NCBI GenBank assembly: GCA_024231025.1
Contig: JAAEQW010000262.1
Coordinates: 1 to 37,995, forward strand
Origin: Candidatus Omnitrophota bacterium
Lineage (GTDB): Bacteria; Omnitrophota; Gorgyraeia; Duberdicusellales; 4484-171
Reading direction: 5' to 3'
DNA length: 37,995 nucleotides
Shown: positions 8,766 through 18,900 of the stretch, one piece after another
Layout: each line of letters begins with the position of its first letter
Position numbering within the stretch: position 1 is the stretch's first letter
Program-made: the position numbers and the translations under genes
Notes under the pieces: generated by a model
Seen by the model: only the letters and a program-made list of their open reading frames with translations
Database searches by the model: none
Told to the model about the DNA's origin: nothing

Positions 8766-11009
8766 ATGAGAAAAAATCACATTACCGCTATTATTTCGGT
8801 TTTTGTTTTATTATTTTTATTCCAAGGCTGCTCATGTTCGAAAAAAGCAAAAAAGACTGGCCCACTTAATTCAACTCAACTCATTGGAAAAGATCTTAAC
8901 CAAAAAAAGATTAACTTTGAGACGTCTTTGGTTTATGGAGCATACGCTATTTTTGGATCAAGTAAGCTTCCCAAGCAGTACCGGTCGAAAGAAGAAATCT
9001 ATGACGGCGATCGGGTCTTTGGCGAAATCATGCTCAACTGGGATAAGCTCTCAAATCAAACAAAAGAAAAACTTGCCCCCTTCTATGCTAACCCCAGTAA
9101 TAAAAATAGCGACTTCTGGAAAATAGCAAAAAAACCACAAGCAGACTTTGATCTTATACCTTCAGCCCACGCCGGACCTCAAATACCAAATGAGATATTG
9201 CCCTACTTTGACGCTGCCAATGGCAAGATAAAAATATGGTTTTTTGAAAAAGATCGAACCAAAGCCAAAACTGTCCTCCGCGCCTTTGATGTTGACAAGA
9301 TCTACGAAAAAGAAACTTCCTACATGGGTAGAGAGCCCTTGCAAGATTATGCCCAATGGGGCGATGATTCAAAAATTGACATTTATCTTGTGGATATGGT
9401 TGCTCGCGGCGCCTGTGTCGGGGTAATCGAAAGTGGCAACAAAGCAAAGACTCACATCTTTTTGAATCGAAAATACTCAGGGAAATACTTAAAATCCTAC
9501 GCTGCGCATGAACTTTTTCATTCAATCCAATATGCCTTTGATGTTACTGAGCCGGTCTGGTGGAAAGAGATGACTGCCGCCTGGAGCGAAACATTAATTT
9601 ATCCTGATCACGACACCGAACACCTTTACCTTAAAAACTTTTTTAAAGATTTCTTCATATACTATAAATTCACAACAGTAAATGACCGCCATGAGTATGG
9701 CCAATGGGTATTCCCCTTATACCTTACCCAACAATACGGCCAAGATATAATAAAAAAGACTTGGGCTGCGGCAGAACCTGCCGGCAAAAAAATGATGCAA
9801 GCCTTAGACGAAACTCTGCCCAACGGTCTTGACCATAATATAAAAGAATTTGCTGCCTGGGTTTGGAACCAAAAACCAGTAAAAAAATTAAAAGATAAAA
9901 ATAAGTACCTAAACATCCTCCCTGATATCGAAAAGACTCGCATCAAAGAAAATAACGCCCGTTCACAATTTAGCCAGATGATCGAACCGTTGGGTATTGG
10001 CATCGAGCGTTTTTTTATAAAAGAAGCCGATAAAGCAAAAATCCGTTCGGTCGATTTTGATCTCTCTGGTTTAAACCAAAAATATCCTTATCTTGGGATC
10101 TGGGCAATTATAAAGGTAAAAAATAAAGATCCGATCAAAGAAGACTGGAGCGGCACCGGTTATCACTCGTTCTGCTTTGATTTGCCTGAAGAAGATTTAG
10201 AAGAAGTCATAATCATCATCGCCAACACCCATCGTAGCAAATCTAAAGATGCAGCAGACACGATAAAGTACCAGACTCACAAGGCAGGCTGCAGCGCAAA
10301 ACTAAATCTTTCCTGGCAAAAAATGTGGGACATAAAAGCGGATATGCACCTTGGAAATATCCCGAAACCCGGCTTTATAAAAACCAAACATAAAAGTAAT
10401 GATTTTGGTCACATGGAGGTAACATTTAAAGAAGTGCTAAAGGACCCCCAATATCCTGAGCATGGCAAAGAATTTGTGCCTCAGGGCGGATTTTCTCATA
10501 CCTTCAATTATTATGGCTCCGGTTCTGCGGGTGTATACGGAGTATATGAGATGGGCGGCAACGCGGGTATGGCTTCAAGTGCAAGCGATACCTGGAACGG
10601 AACAAGTCAAAAGAGCAAAAAAGAATACGCAACCTTACGCTTCTACCTCCACGAACCAGAAAAAGATGAGGAAGAAATATCTCAAGAGGATTTAAACATG
10701 GTTCCTGCTGCTTTGCGCCAGCAGTATCAAATGCTTAAAAACCTACAACCAGCCCTTGAAAATTCCCTAAAAATAGAAAGGCCCAAAGAAGGCGAATTAC
10801 AAATGGATGTAAGGCTTTATTTTGGCAATCTTCCTGCGACCAGCCGAGGCACTGGCGGTGGTGGGCAAACAACCTACACCCCACCGGAAATAGAATTCAA
10901 ACAAATCTTTAAGGAAAATGAAACCAGCGTTCAAATCAGCAAAGAACTAATGAACACCGATACAGATGGTCGCCTAACTATAAGCGGAACCTTAAGGTTG
11001 AAACCATAA
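8766..11009 (+). CDS. lipoprotein with HExxH zinc-metalloprotease motif
   Basis: A 747-residue exported lipoprotein. The ATG at 8766 is chosen because a perfect Shine-Dalgarno AAGGAGGT lies just upstream; the frame is open further 5' but a promoter sits there. The signal peptide ends in the lipobox LFQGC (Cys22). The zinc motif is HELFH (248-252), followed by WWKEMTAAWSE with Glu268 or Glu275 as possible third ligand. This HExxH plus WxxE..A.W.E layout resembles putative metalloproteases of the MXAN_6640 type. The C-terminal half is beta-rich with a Gly/Ser-rich stretch (GSGSAGVYGVYEMGG) and no recognised domain. The stop codon TAA overlaps the first bases of a mobile repeat. Substrate unknown; protease activity is inferred only from the motif. 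Confidence 0.8.
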   Translation: MRKNHITAIISVFVLLFLFQGCSCSKKAKKTGPLNSTQLIGKDLNQKKINFETSLVYGAYAIFGSSKLPKQYRSKEEIYDGDRVFGEIMLNWDKLSNQTKEKLAPFYANPSNKNSDFWKIAKKPQADFDLIPSAHAGPQIPNEILPYFDAANGKIKIWFFEKDRTKAKTVLRAFDVDKIYEKETSYMGREPLQDYAQWGDDSKIDIYLVDMVARGACVGVIESGNKAKTHIFLNRKYSGKYLKSYAAHELFHSIQYAFDVTEPVWWKEMTAAWSETLIYPDHDTEHLYLKNFFKDFFIYYKFTTVNDRHEYGQWVFPLYLTQQYGQDIIKKTWAAAEPAGKKMMQALDETLPNGLDHNIKEFAAWVWNQKPVKKLKDKNKYLNILPDIEKTRIKENNARSQFSQMIEPLGIGIERFFIKEADKAKIRSVDFDLSGLNQKYPYLGIWAIIKVKNKDPIKEDWSGTGYHSFCFDLPEEDLEEVIIIIANTHRSKSKDAADTIKYQTHKAGCSAKLNLSWQKMWDIKADMHLGNIPKPGFIKTKHKSNDFGHMEVTFKEVLKDPQYPEHGKEFVPQGGFSHTFNYYGSGSAGVYGVYEMGGNAGMASSASDTWNGTSQKSKKEYATLRFYLHEPEKDEEEISQEDLNMVPAALRQQYQMLKNLQPALENSLKIERPKEGELQMDVRLYFGNLPATSRGTGGGGQTTYTPPEIEFKQIFKENETSVQISKELMNTDTDGRLTISGTLRLKP

Positions 11010-11101
11010 AGGGGTCAGGTCTTTCTTGTTTCACTAACCTCTAGCCAAATTTTTTGTTGCATGGCAATATTTTTGTGAAACCAAGAAATTAGACTAAATT
11101 T
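11008..11101 (+). mobile_element. MITE-like RAYT derivative, copy 1
   Basis: A ~94-bp repeat beginning AAAGGGGTCAGGTCTTTCTT and ending TTAGACTAAATTT. Its first ~70 bp match the left end of the RAYT element at 19292 with a few changes. The right side carries GTGAAACCAAGAAA, an imperfect inverted copy of the left TTTCTTGTTTCAC, so the repeat can fold into one long hairpin. It has no coding capacity and is probably mobilised in trans. Its first two bases are part of the upstream gene's TAA stop codon. Confidence 0.85.
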
Positions 11102-11113
11102 ATCTACTTATTT

Positions 11114-11656
11114 TTATTCATACCCTGAAACAACACAATCCCCATCGTTAAGGCATTTTTGTAATGGATTGGTAGTTTGGCTACCTGTAGAAAATGAGAA
11201 AGAGCCACTATCTGTTTTTTTGGCTTCCTTTCTGTAATACTGGGCCAGTTCTGTTAATGAATCTACCGCAAACTTACAACGCATCTTTCCATTGTTTGGC
11301 ATTTCTTCAACGTAATGACATCTATTGTTTTTTAAGCCCCTGATTTTTCGTTTCATCGTCTCTCCAGTAAAAGGATGCCTGAAACTACACTCATAAGGTT
11401 GACATTCGGCAAGCTTGCTTGGAAAGTCTGCACAAGAATCATTACCCGCCTCCGAATTACTGGCATAATCATTTGTGTTTTGATCTTCTGGAGTATCATC
11501 AATGCGCTGAAAAAACTGCGACGCTGTTTCAGCAAAACATAAAAAACCAATAAAAGCAATACTACAGAATACAACTAAGCTTTTAATTTTCCACCAAGAT
11601 CTTACTTTACCGATTGATAATCTTGCGGTTTTGTTCTTCTCTTTATTGCTATTCAT
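11114..11656 (-). CDS. Cys-rich exported protein of unknown function
   Basis: A 180-residue protein I do not recognise. The ATG at 11656 is chosen because upstream codons would run ~200 nt into the neighbouring ATPase gene. A basic N terminus is followed by a hydrophobic segment, SLVVFCSIAFIGFLCFAETA, acting as signal peptide or membrane anchor. The exported part has seven cysteines (CADF, ECQPYECSF, RCHYVEEMPNNGKMRC, KCLNDGDC), suggesting a disulfide-stabilised domain. The segment HPFTGETMKRKIRGL followed by YVEEMPNNGKM looks conserved rather than random. It starts 13 nt after the ATPase stop, and both genes lie between two copies of the same mobile repeat. Confidence 0.7.
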   Translation of the reverse strand: MNSNKEKNKTARLSIGKVRSWWKIKSLVVFCSIAFIGFLCFAETASQFFQRIDDTPEDQNTNDYASNSEAGNDSCADFPSKLAECQPYECSFRHPFTGETMKRKIRGLKNNRCHYVEEMPNNGKMRCKFAVDSLTELAQYYRKEAKKTDSGSFSFSTGSQTTNPLQKCLNDGDCVVSGYE

Positions 11657-11669
11657 GCCTCTTTCTCCC

Positions 11670-12839
11670 TTATTCGCTTTGCGAATATAAATCGCAAATT
11701 TTATTATAAGAATATACGTTGATTTTTTCTCTTCTAGTGGATCTTTCGATTCCACACACAATATTACGTGATATAATCCCTTTTGGATAGAGGCGTAATA
11801 AGTAATTAAGCCCCTTGAACCAATCCGAATTAACTGTTTTACCCGCTTTGATTTCAACTGCAATTAAATTACGCGCTTTTTCAATAACACAGTCTACTTC
11901 ATTACCGACATTGTCTCTAAAAAAATACATTGGGGCGTTACGTCCGTGGGCCCAATAATATTTTAAAATTTCTGTAAGAACGAGATTCTCAAAAAGTCCT
12001 CCCAATAATGGGTCGCGCCCCACCTGCCGAGGCTTTTCAATGCCTAGCAAATAACACGCCATCCCTACGTCCGTAAAATATAGCTTGGGTGACTTAATGA
12101 TTCTCTTGTTAAAATTTCTATAATAGGCAGGCAGCAAATAAATAATATAACTGGCTTCCAATATTGATAACCATTCTCGCACTGTTGTATGCGAAAGACC
12201 AATATCATTTCCCAAACTAGACATATTCAAAACTTGTCCGATTCTTCCAGCACATAATTTTAAAAAATTTTGAAAAGAAGATAAGTTTTTAATGTTTAAA
12301 ATCTCGCGAACATCCCGCTGTACATAAGTTTCAACATAATTGCGCATCGCTTCGGTAGGATTTAGTTTCTGATCATAGAGGCGTGGATAAAAACCTGTAT
12401 ATAATATTTCGTCGCGAGATAAATCATTTATTAACGGCCGTATTTCGCCCATGCAAAATGGAAGCAACTTTAAAACATCAACGCGACCAGCAAGCGACTG
12501 CTGTACTGACTTAAGGAGAAGTAAATTTTGACTTCCGGTCAAAATATACATTCCGTTCTTTTTCTTCGAATCAACTATACCTTGCAAATAAGACAAAAGG
12601 TGCGGACTTTTTTGAATTTCGTCAAAAACAGCACCATCGGGATATAAATCGAGAAAACCCCGAGGATCTTTTTGGGCAAATTCACGATTATCTGGGTTCT
12701 CAAAAGAAACATAGTCTTTATCGGCAAATACCGCCCGACAAAGAGTAGTCTTACCAGACTGACGAGGTCCAGTTAAAAGGACTACGGGATATTGCCCAGC
12801 CCCTCTCCTTAATCTTTCCCCCAACAAACGCTTTATCAT
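11670..12839 (-). CDS. AAA+ ATPase of the AAA_14/DUF4143 family
   Basis: A 389-residue ATP-binding protein. Walker A is GPRQSGKTT (24-32) and Walker B is AVFDEIQ (Asp73, Glu74), followed by the sensor-like LTGSQN. The C-terminal DUF4143 part contains EVDCVIE and AVEIKAGKT; Asp316, Glu329 and Lys331 fit a PD-(D/E)xK nuclease-like core. The family is widespread, often on mobile or defence-associated DNA, but its biochemistry is poorly known. The start is ATG at 12839 with a -10 box 6 nt upstream, so the mRNA should be leaderless. It precedes the Cys-rich gene and is bracketed by two mobile repeats. Confidence 0.92.
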   Translation of the reverse strand: MIKRLLGERLRRGAGQYPVVLLTGPRQSGKTTLCRAVFADKDYVSFENPDNREFAQKDPRGFLDLYPDGAVFDEIQKSPHLLSYLQGIVDSKKKNGMYILTGSQNLLLLKSVQQSLAGRVDVLKLLPFCMGEIRPLINDLSRDEILYTGFYPRLYDQKLNPTEAMRNYVETYVQRDVREILNIKNLSSFQNFLKLCAGRIGQVLNMSSLGNDIGLSHTTVREWLSILEASYIIYLLPAYYRNFNKRIIKSPKLYFTDVGMACYLLGIEKPRQVGRDPLLGGLFENLVLTEILKYYWAHGRNAPMYFFRDNVGNEVDCVIEKARNLIAVEIKAGKTVNSDWFKGLNYLLRLYPKGIISRNIVCGIERSTRREKINVYSYNKICDLYSQSE

Positions 12840-12845
12840 AACAAA

Positions 12846-12874
12846 AGTATACCATTATATTTTACATTTTGCAA
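12846..12874 (-). promoter_or_regulatory. DUF4143 ATPase promoter, leaderless
   Basis: On the minus strand: -35 TTGCAA (12869-12874), a 17-nt spacer and extended -10 TGG-TATACT (12846-12851). The ATG at 12839 follows after 6 nt, so transcription should begin at or next to the start codon. Confidence 0.7.
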
Positions 12875-12897
12875 GTACAACCTTCATATTGCATAGA

Positions 12898-12993
12898 AAA
12901 AGGGGTCAGGCCTTTCTTGTTTCACTAACCCCTAGCCAAATTTTTTTGTTGCATGACACTATTTTTGTGAAACCAAGAAATTAGACTAAATTT
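12898..12993 (+). mobile_element. MITE-like RAYT derivative, copy 2
   Basis: A ~96-bp repeat almost identical to the copy at 11008-11101 and in the same orientation (AAAAGGGGTCAGGCCTTTCT ... TTAGACTAAATTT). It differs at a handful of positions, including one extra T in the T-run. Its last base supplies the third base of the TGA stop codon of the giant gene on the minus strand. With copy 1 it brackets the ATPase/Cys-rich gene pair. Confidence 0.87.
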
Positions 12994-15900
12994 CAAGGTG
13001 AAGTTAATGCCACCGCAAGATCAGGTGCTGTTTGTTTTGTATTCTCTGTATCACGTTCCAAGCGCATAATTTCAAAAGTAAACCCCTTAAAGGAATCAAC
13101 ACCGAACGGAATTACCTGTTTTTTATACAAATCAGAAGTAACTTTTTCAACATCTTCATCAATAATGTCATCAACATCTAAATCAATTCCGCCATTGACC
13201 ACATCACCTTGTAAATTATCATCATTTTGTTCTCTATTGATTGCTGAAGAAAAAAGAACGCCTGCCTTATTCTTGTCCGGCCCTTTAGAAAAGGATTCGA
13301 TCAATAGTGTCGCAAGAGGCGTCAAAACAATTATTGTAGCAAAAATAGCTAACCCCAAATCTCCTCCCACAGACAAAGCCGCAGCCGTTGCTGCCACACA
13401 CATCGTAAGCGCTACTCCGACAGAAAATCTTCCTCTTCTTATAAACCTCATCATGCGCTCGCTCAACCCGCTTCCTGGCATCTCCGGAGAAGATATCATT
13501 TTTTTAAGAACAACTTCTTCAATGTCATGTTGGGATTTATAAGATAAAGCCTCTGTGCCAGAATCACCTTTGCCTCTATTTTCTTTGGGGTCAATTACTG
13601 TTTCCCAAACAGTTTTATCGATCTTAATATCACATGGCAAGCTAATTAACTCTCCGTACTCGTTTTTATGTTCAGCTATTATTTTCTCGGAATCCCGGGT
13701 GACAATTAACCCTTGTATTAAGTTATCTTTTTTTCCTTCTAATTCATCAACACAAACAGCTCTATTGCTGCCATCAACAAATTTGAATTTAAGTTTTATC
13801 CCCCTTTTCGTATAGGGAGATTCTATGATTGTTAAAAACCCGCCATTTAGGCCTAACCAGTCAACTTCATTAAATCTGTGATATTCGTCTCCATGTGCAA
13901 AATTATAGAGCGCATTGTACTTCGAAAGAATGCGTATTAACCGATAGTTTGATGTAGGATTTACTATAATTTTTTTGTTATTTTGTTTCGCATAATCAAA
14001 AATAATTTCAAATATTTTCGTTCCAATCCCTAAAAATTTATGATCAAAACCAGTTAGATTAACGTTAAAGCCATCAACCGCTATTACGCTTTCAGTATTA
14101 ATGCTTTCACTAGATTCATTAATGAGAAATCTGCTTGAACTAACGATTTTTCCATTAATCCACAGTCGTGAAAGACGGGGAGACGTCTCATTGCGTCGAA
14201 GTTCAATTAAATCACCATCATGCTCAAACCGCAACATAATTGCTTTTTCCTCATCTAAATTCATACGTTCTAGAAAAGTTCTTATTTTCTTGGGAGCAAC
14301 TTTTTTATTTTCAGTTTTTTCTTTTTTATCACTCCCCACGATCCCATAATCTACAAGTTTTTTCGTTTGTGCCCCTTTAACAACCGATGAACCATTTTTA
14401 GATTTAATGATTCCTTGAGGTAATAGATCGTCTGGCATCTCTGTTTGCAAATACTCAACTCTTACATTTTTATTGAGTAAATAATCTATTAATCCATCTT
14501 CAACGCTTGCGATTATTGGATGTTTACCATGCTTTACATTGTGGTTAGAAATAATCTTAGCTAGCAATTCTTCTGCCCTATACTGGAAGCTTTTCCCCTT
14601 AAGAAAAGGAAAACTTTCTACTAATTGATTATTGATAAAATCTTCTCCTACTAATCCTACTATTTCATTCATATCTATCCGGCCATCATTTATTGCGCTG
14701 CCCACTTCTGAATGGGCAAGTTCATGAATATAACCTTGACGCAAAAACTCGTTAAAGGAATGACTCAGCCCATACCTACTAGCTATTTCCCTTATTCGAT
14801 CTATTTCTGGAATTGGTCTTATCTGACCAAGAGGATCAGTGTAAATCAATCCAGGATAATGACCAACCACATTTCTAACATAAGCTGCATCCTTTCCAGA
14901 ATCTCCATTTTTCTCTATACGGTTTATAAAAGATTTCATCAACTCTTGAGAAAGAATATCATAAACCTCTACATTTTTATTATACGGCACTGTAAAAATA
15001 CCCATATCTATTACAATCGGAAGATATTGAACCGGATCAACATAGTACAGATCTACATTTATCTTCATTGTGCTCTCGTTTTCTAATCCCAAAGTAGTTA
15101 TAACAACTCCATGAGTACCATGATAATCTGCGGATCTAAGATCCGGCTTACTAGGACCTGCAAAATCAGAATCATCGACTCTTGTAGCATGTAAATGGAA
15201 TTTCATTGGCGCATAATAACCCTTATTCCCTCCAAAATAATTATTGTTGGAACGTTTTATAACGGGCTTTATCTCTCGAAATAAGAAATTACCATCATTC
15301 ATCAAGATAATTCCACCCCATTCAGTACTTCTGTCTTTAGTATCATAGGAGACAATATCCCCTAACCGCGCTATACCTTGTGGATCCTGTAACGCTCTAT
15401 CTAAAAGATATATGCGCATCAAAGATAACCGGTCAATCGCATTAAGATCTGGGCGTTCTGTATATTTTTCTTTTTGTTGCCAATAGCCATCACCATATCT
15501 TCTTCTAAACTGACTAGGTCTCTTCAAAATTGTTCTTACAGTTTCAGTCAATCTATCTCTATCCCGAAACAACTCTCTAAGATGTTGGTTGTTAATAATG
15601 TCAAAGGCTAAGCCTTTATCGCTCCTGGTCTTCTGTTCCCTCATTACAATGTCACCTGCCCCCATATTATAGATATCTATATATTTATCTATATCGGCTC
15701 TTATCACCGGTAATCGAAAACGCAAATCGTAGGCACTAGGCACGTTGCTTGCATCCCTAAATAAATCTTTGTACCGCGAATCGAATAATACTCTCATTAA
15801 CTTTTCCCGATGGGGGGAATCATTAATGCCATTATAAATCTCAACCAAATATTCAATATCACTGCAACTCACTAAACCTAAATGCTCTCTTTTAACTTTC

Positions 15901-18900
15901 ATAGCAAAATCTTGAAAATCATTATTTAATAAAGTTCTTCTAACATCTTCGGTATTAAGTAAGAAATAAGCCTTCTCGGCTGTAGGATCATATACCTCAT
16001 CAGATATTTTTCGAATAATAGCTAAATACTCTAAAATATTCTCACCAATCTCTTCATTATCAAGTAATTCTCTGGAAAAATAGGCACTTTTATCAATCAT
16101 ACCGTCACCAAAAAATTCCTTATGGGCTTTAAGTAATTCCTGAAAATTCTTATCTCGTAGAAGCTCTATGTTCTTTTTCCACTTGAAGCAATCCATGAAT
16201 TTTTTGAAATTATCACTGGTAAGAATTCCTTCTCTATGCAAAAATCTCCACAGCTCCTTAGATGATTCATCTAGGTTATGCCAGGTATCATGATACCATA
16301 AGAAAAATTCCAATGTTGATTGCGCCCCAGCCATACGTAATAATTCAAAATACTTATTCTTAAAATCCGGTTTTCTATAGTCTAATGACCACTTATCCCA
16401 ATATCTGCCTAAAAAATTAACAGACACGCTATCTTCTTTACTAAAATCAATCTTTAAATCATTAACTAAAAAACCATAAAATTCATCATCAATCACATTC
16501 CCTCGCTTAAACCCATCATCTAAAGTCCAAACCCTTATGGGTAAACCATTTGATGTTATAAAACTATAAAAATCAATCAACTCTGGAAACTCTCTTCTTG
16601 CTATATCATAAGCTTTACAAATTACAGGCCACCCACCTTCTATACGATCCACCATTTTAATCATATGAGTAATTTTACTAACATCGAAATCCAATTTCTC
16701 TTTGCGAAATTTCCGTAGAGCATTTTGCCACCCTGGTCGAGAAACAAAATCATCAACCGTAAGCAAATTCTCTAACTTATTATCTCCCAATGTAAAATCA
16801 TGGTATATTTGCTTCAGTTCATTATAAGCATCAGCGAAACCTTCTTTTTCGGCAAGAAACAATACCTTATCCAACTTATCGCGAGATAGAGTGAAAGCAA
16901 TATCTTGTCCAGTAATTCCAAATTGCCTCAATGACTGTAGCTGCTGGAAAGGATATTGATAAATAAGAGATTCTTGCGATTCATAGTCTGTCGAATCAAT
17001 AAATAATTGGTCATACCCAAACCTATCTAAAAACGCAGCAAATCCATCTAACTCATCTTTATCAATAGCTAAGCGATAATCGGGGAAGAAAGTCTGGAGA
17101 AAATTATATAGATATACTGCTTTTGCAGAAGTCAGCTTACCCAGAAAAACCTTACGATCAGAAACCATCTCGAGCATGATATTAACTTCGGCTAAAGAAT
17201 CGATTTCTTTCATACCCGGAAAAAGCTTCTTTAAACTATCATACTGTTTAGCCACCTCAGATAGCTCTAATGTCGATTCATCAATCTTATATATATTGTC
17301 ATGAGAATCAACATCACGTACTAAACCAAAATATTCTTGAACCTTCTCCAATTCGAGAAGATAATAATGCGGATACAAACGTTCATGAAAGGTATTATTC
17401 TGATATGCTTCTACCCACCCTGCTATATCTTCAAATATATTAGTGTTATATTTATCTTTCATAAGCTCTACAAAATCAGAAAATGCCCGAGAAAGGATAA
17501 TCCTTCGTGACCGCACATCTTGAAATAAATCTAATAAGATTGACGTCCGATTGCCGTCTATGCTTGAAAGATCATACCCCATTGTTTTTAGCTGCTCAAT
17601 AAAAGTGTCAAATTCCGGACTATATATAATTCTTTTCTTACCACTAAAATCATCTGAATTCTTAATTTCCTCGTATTCTTCATCGCTCATTTCAATCTCA
17701 TGCCTTTTCCAAACATAGGTTTGCAATTCACTTCTGATTATTTCTTTTTGCGCCAAAGCTGATGCAGGTTTAGGATCAGCTGCATCTTCAGATTTATCAC
17801 CTCCAAAAATACAGCCAGCTATTAGGCCTCCCAATGAAAGGGTAAACATGGTAGCTAATGCAAAATTCTTTACTCTTTTCTTTTTTTTCGGACTTGGATT
17901 CTCATCTTCATCGGTAGATCTTTGATCTTCATGCACCTGATCAATAATCTTAGCTAATCTGGTAGGGAGTCTAACCCGAGAACTATTGGAATGTTCTTTT
18001 TTTACTTGCTGCAAATCGCCATTTTCTATCTCAGGATCAACTTCCATAGTGCAACCGCCCGAGTAATATCGGCGGTTTATGGTTTTACGTGAATTTAAAT
18101 CGCAATCGCGTTTAATATAATCATAAACTCCCTTCTTGTAGGCTTCGATATATTGGTTATATATTTTATCTGCGATCTCTGAGTCATCACCTTTTATTCC
18201 TGCTATTTTTTTCTTATCAAAATAAACTTCATCAAAAAAATCTCCAATAGCGCCACTCTTTTGGTCTATAGTCTTCAGTTTATGGTCTATGGTCTGTCTA
18301 AGCTTTTTCTTAAACCATGCGGCTAAAATAACCGCTTTATATATTTGGCGCAATCGAGTGAAGTTGGCGCCATGGTTTACCTCATATTCAATCACCGGAA
18401 TGACTACTTTCTTCATAATCTCTGAAGAAATCTCATCTTTATTCCGGGGACACGTACCGTTCCCCGCCTGCGGCGGGGCTTCCCTGCCCGTCCGGCAGGC
18501 GGGCGATACATGTCCCCGAGCAGCATAATCTTCTTCCAACATCACCTTAAGAGAGCTCTCTTTAACAAAAGCTTCGTTACCTTCCTGACAAACCACTGCC
18601 TTTTCCGGAGCGATCCAAACCTTATTAAATGTATTAATAGGAATATTTGTAGTTCCGTACAGTTCATGAGCTCGTTTATAAACCTTATCCCAAAATTCCT
18701 TACCCACCGAACTCTCAGGATAAGTTAAAGAAGCCGTGAGCTGCTTTAAAACATAGTCTTCGGCTAAGAGATCACGTCCCATATCAGTTAAACCTAGTTC
18801 AAAAGAGGTAATTCTATCTTGCTCATAAGGTGAGAGGTTAACCCATAAATCCTTAGAAGGAATGGTCAGCGCAGAAAGAAAATACTTAATTAACTGCCTG

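Noticed and set aside
9154-9525. 123-codon minus-strand open frame opposite the lipoprotein gene
   Set aside because: Its Arg/His/Cys-rich translation is typical of antisense frames; the plus strand has signal peptide and protease motif.
13165-13542. Plus-strand open frames opposite the giant gene (here and at 13555, 14101, 14712, 18289, 18510)
   Set aside because: Low-complexity hydrophobic or Ser/Ile-rich translations mirror the coding strand; none has a promoter or ribosome binding site.
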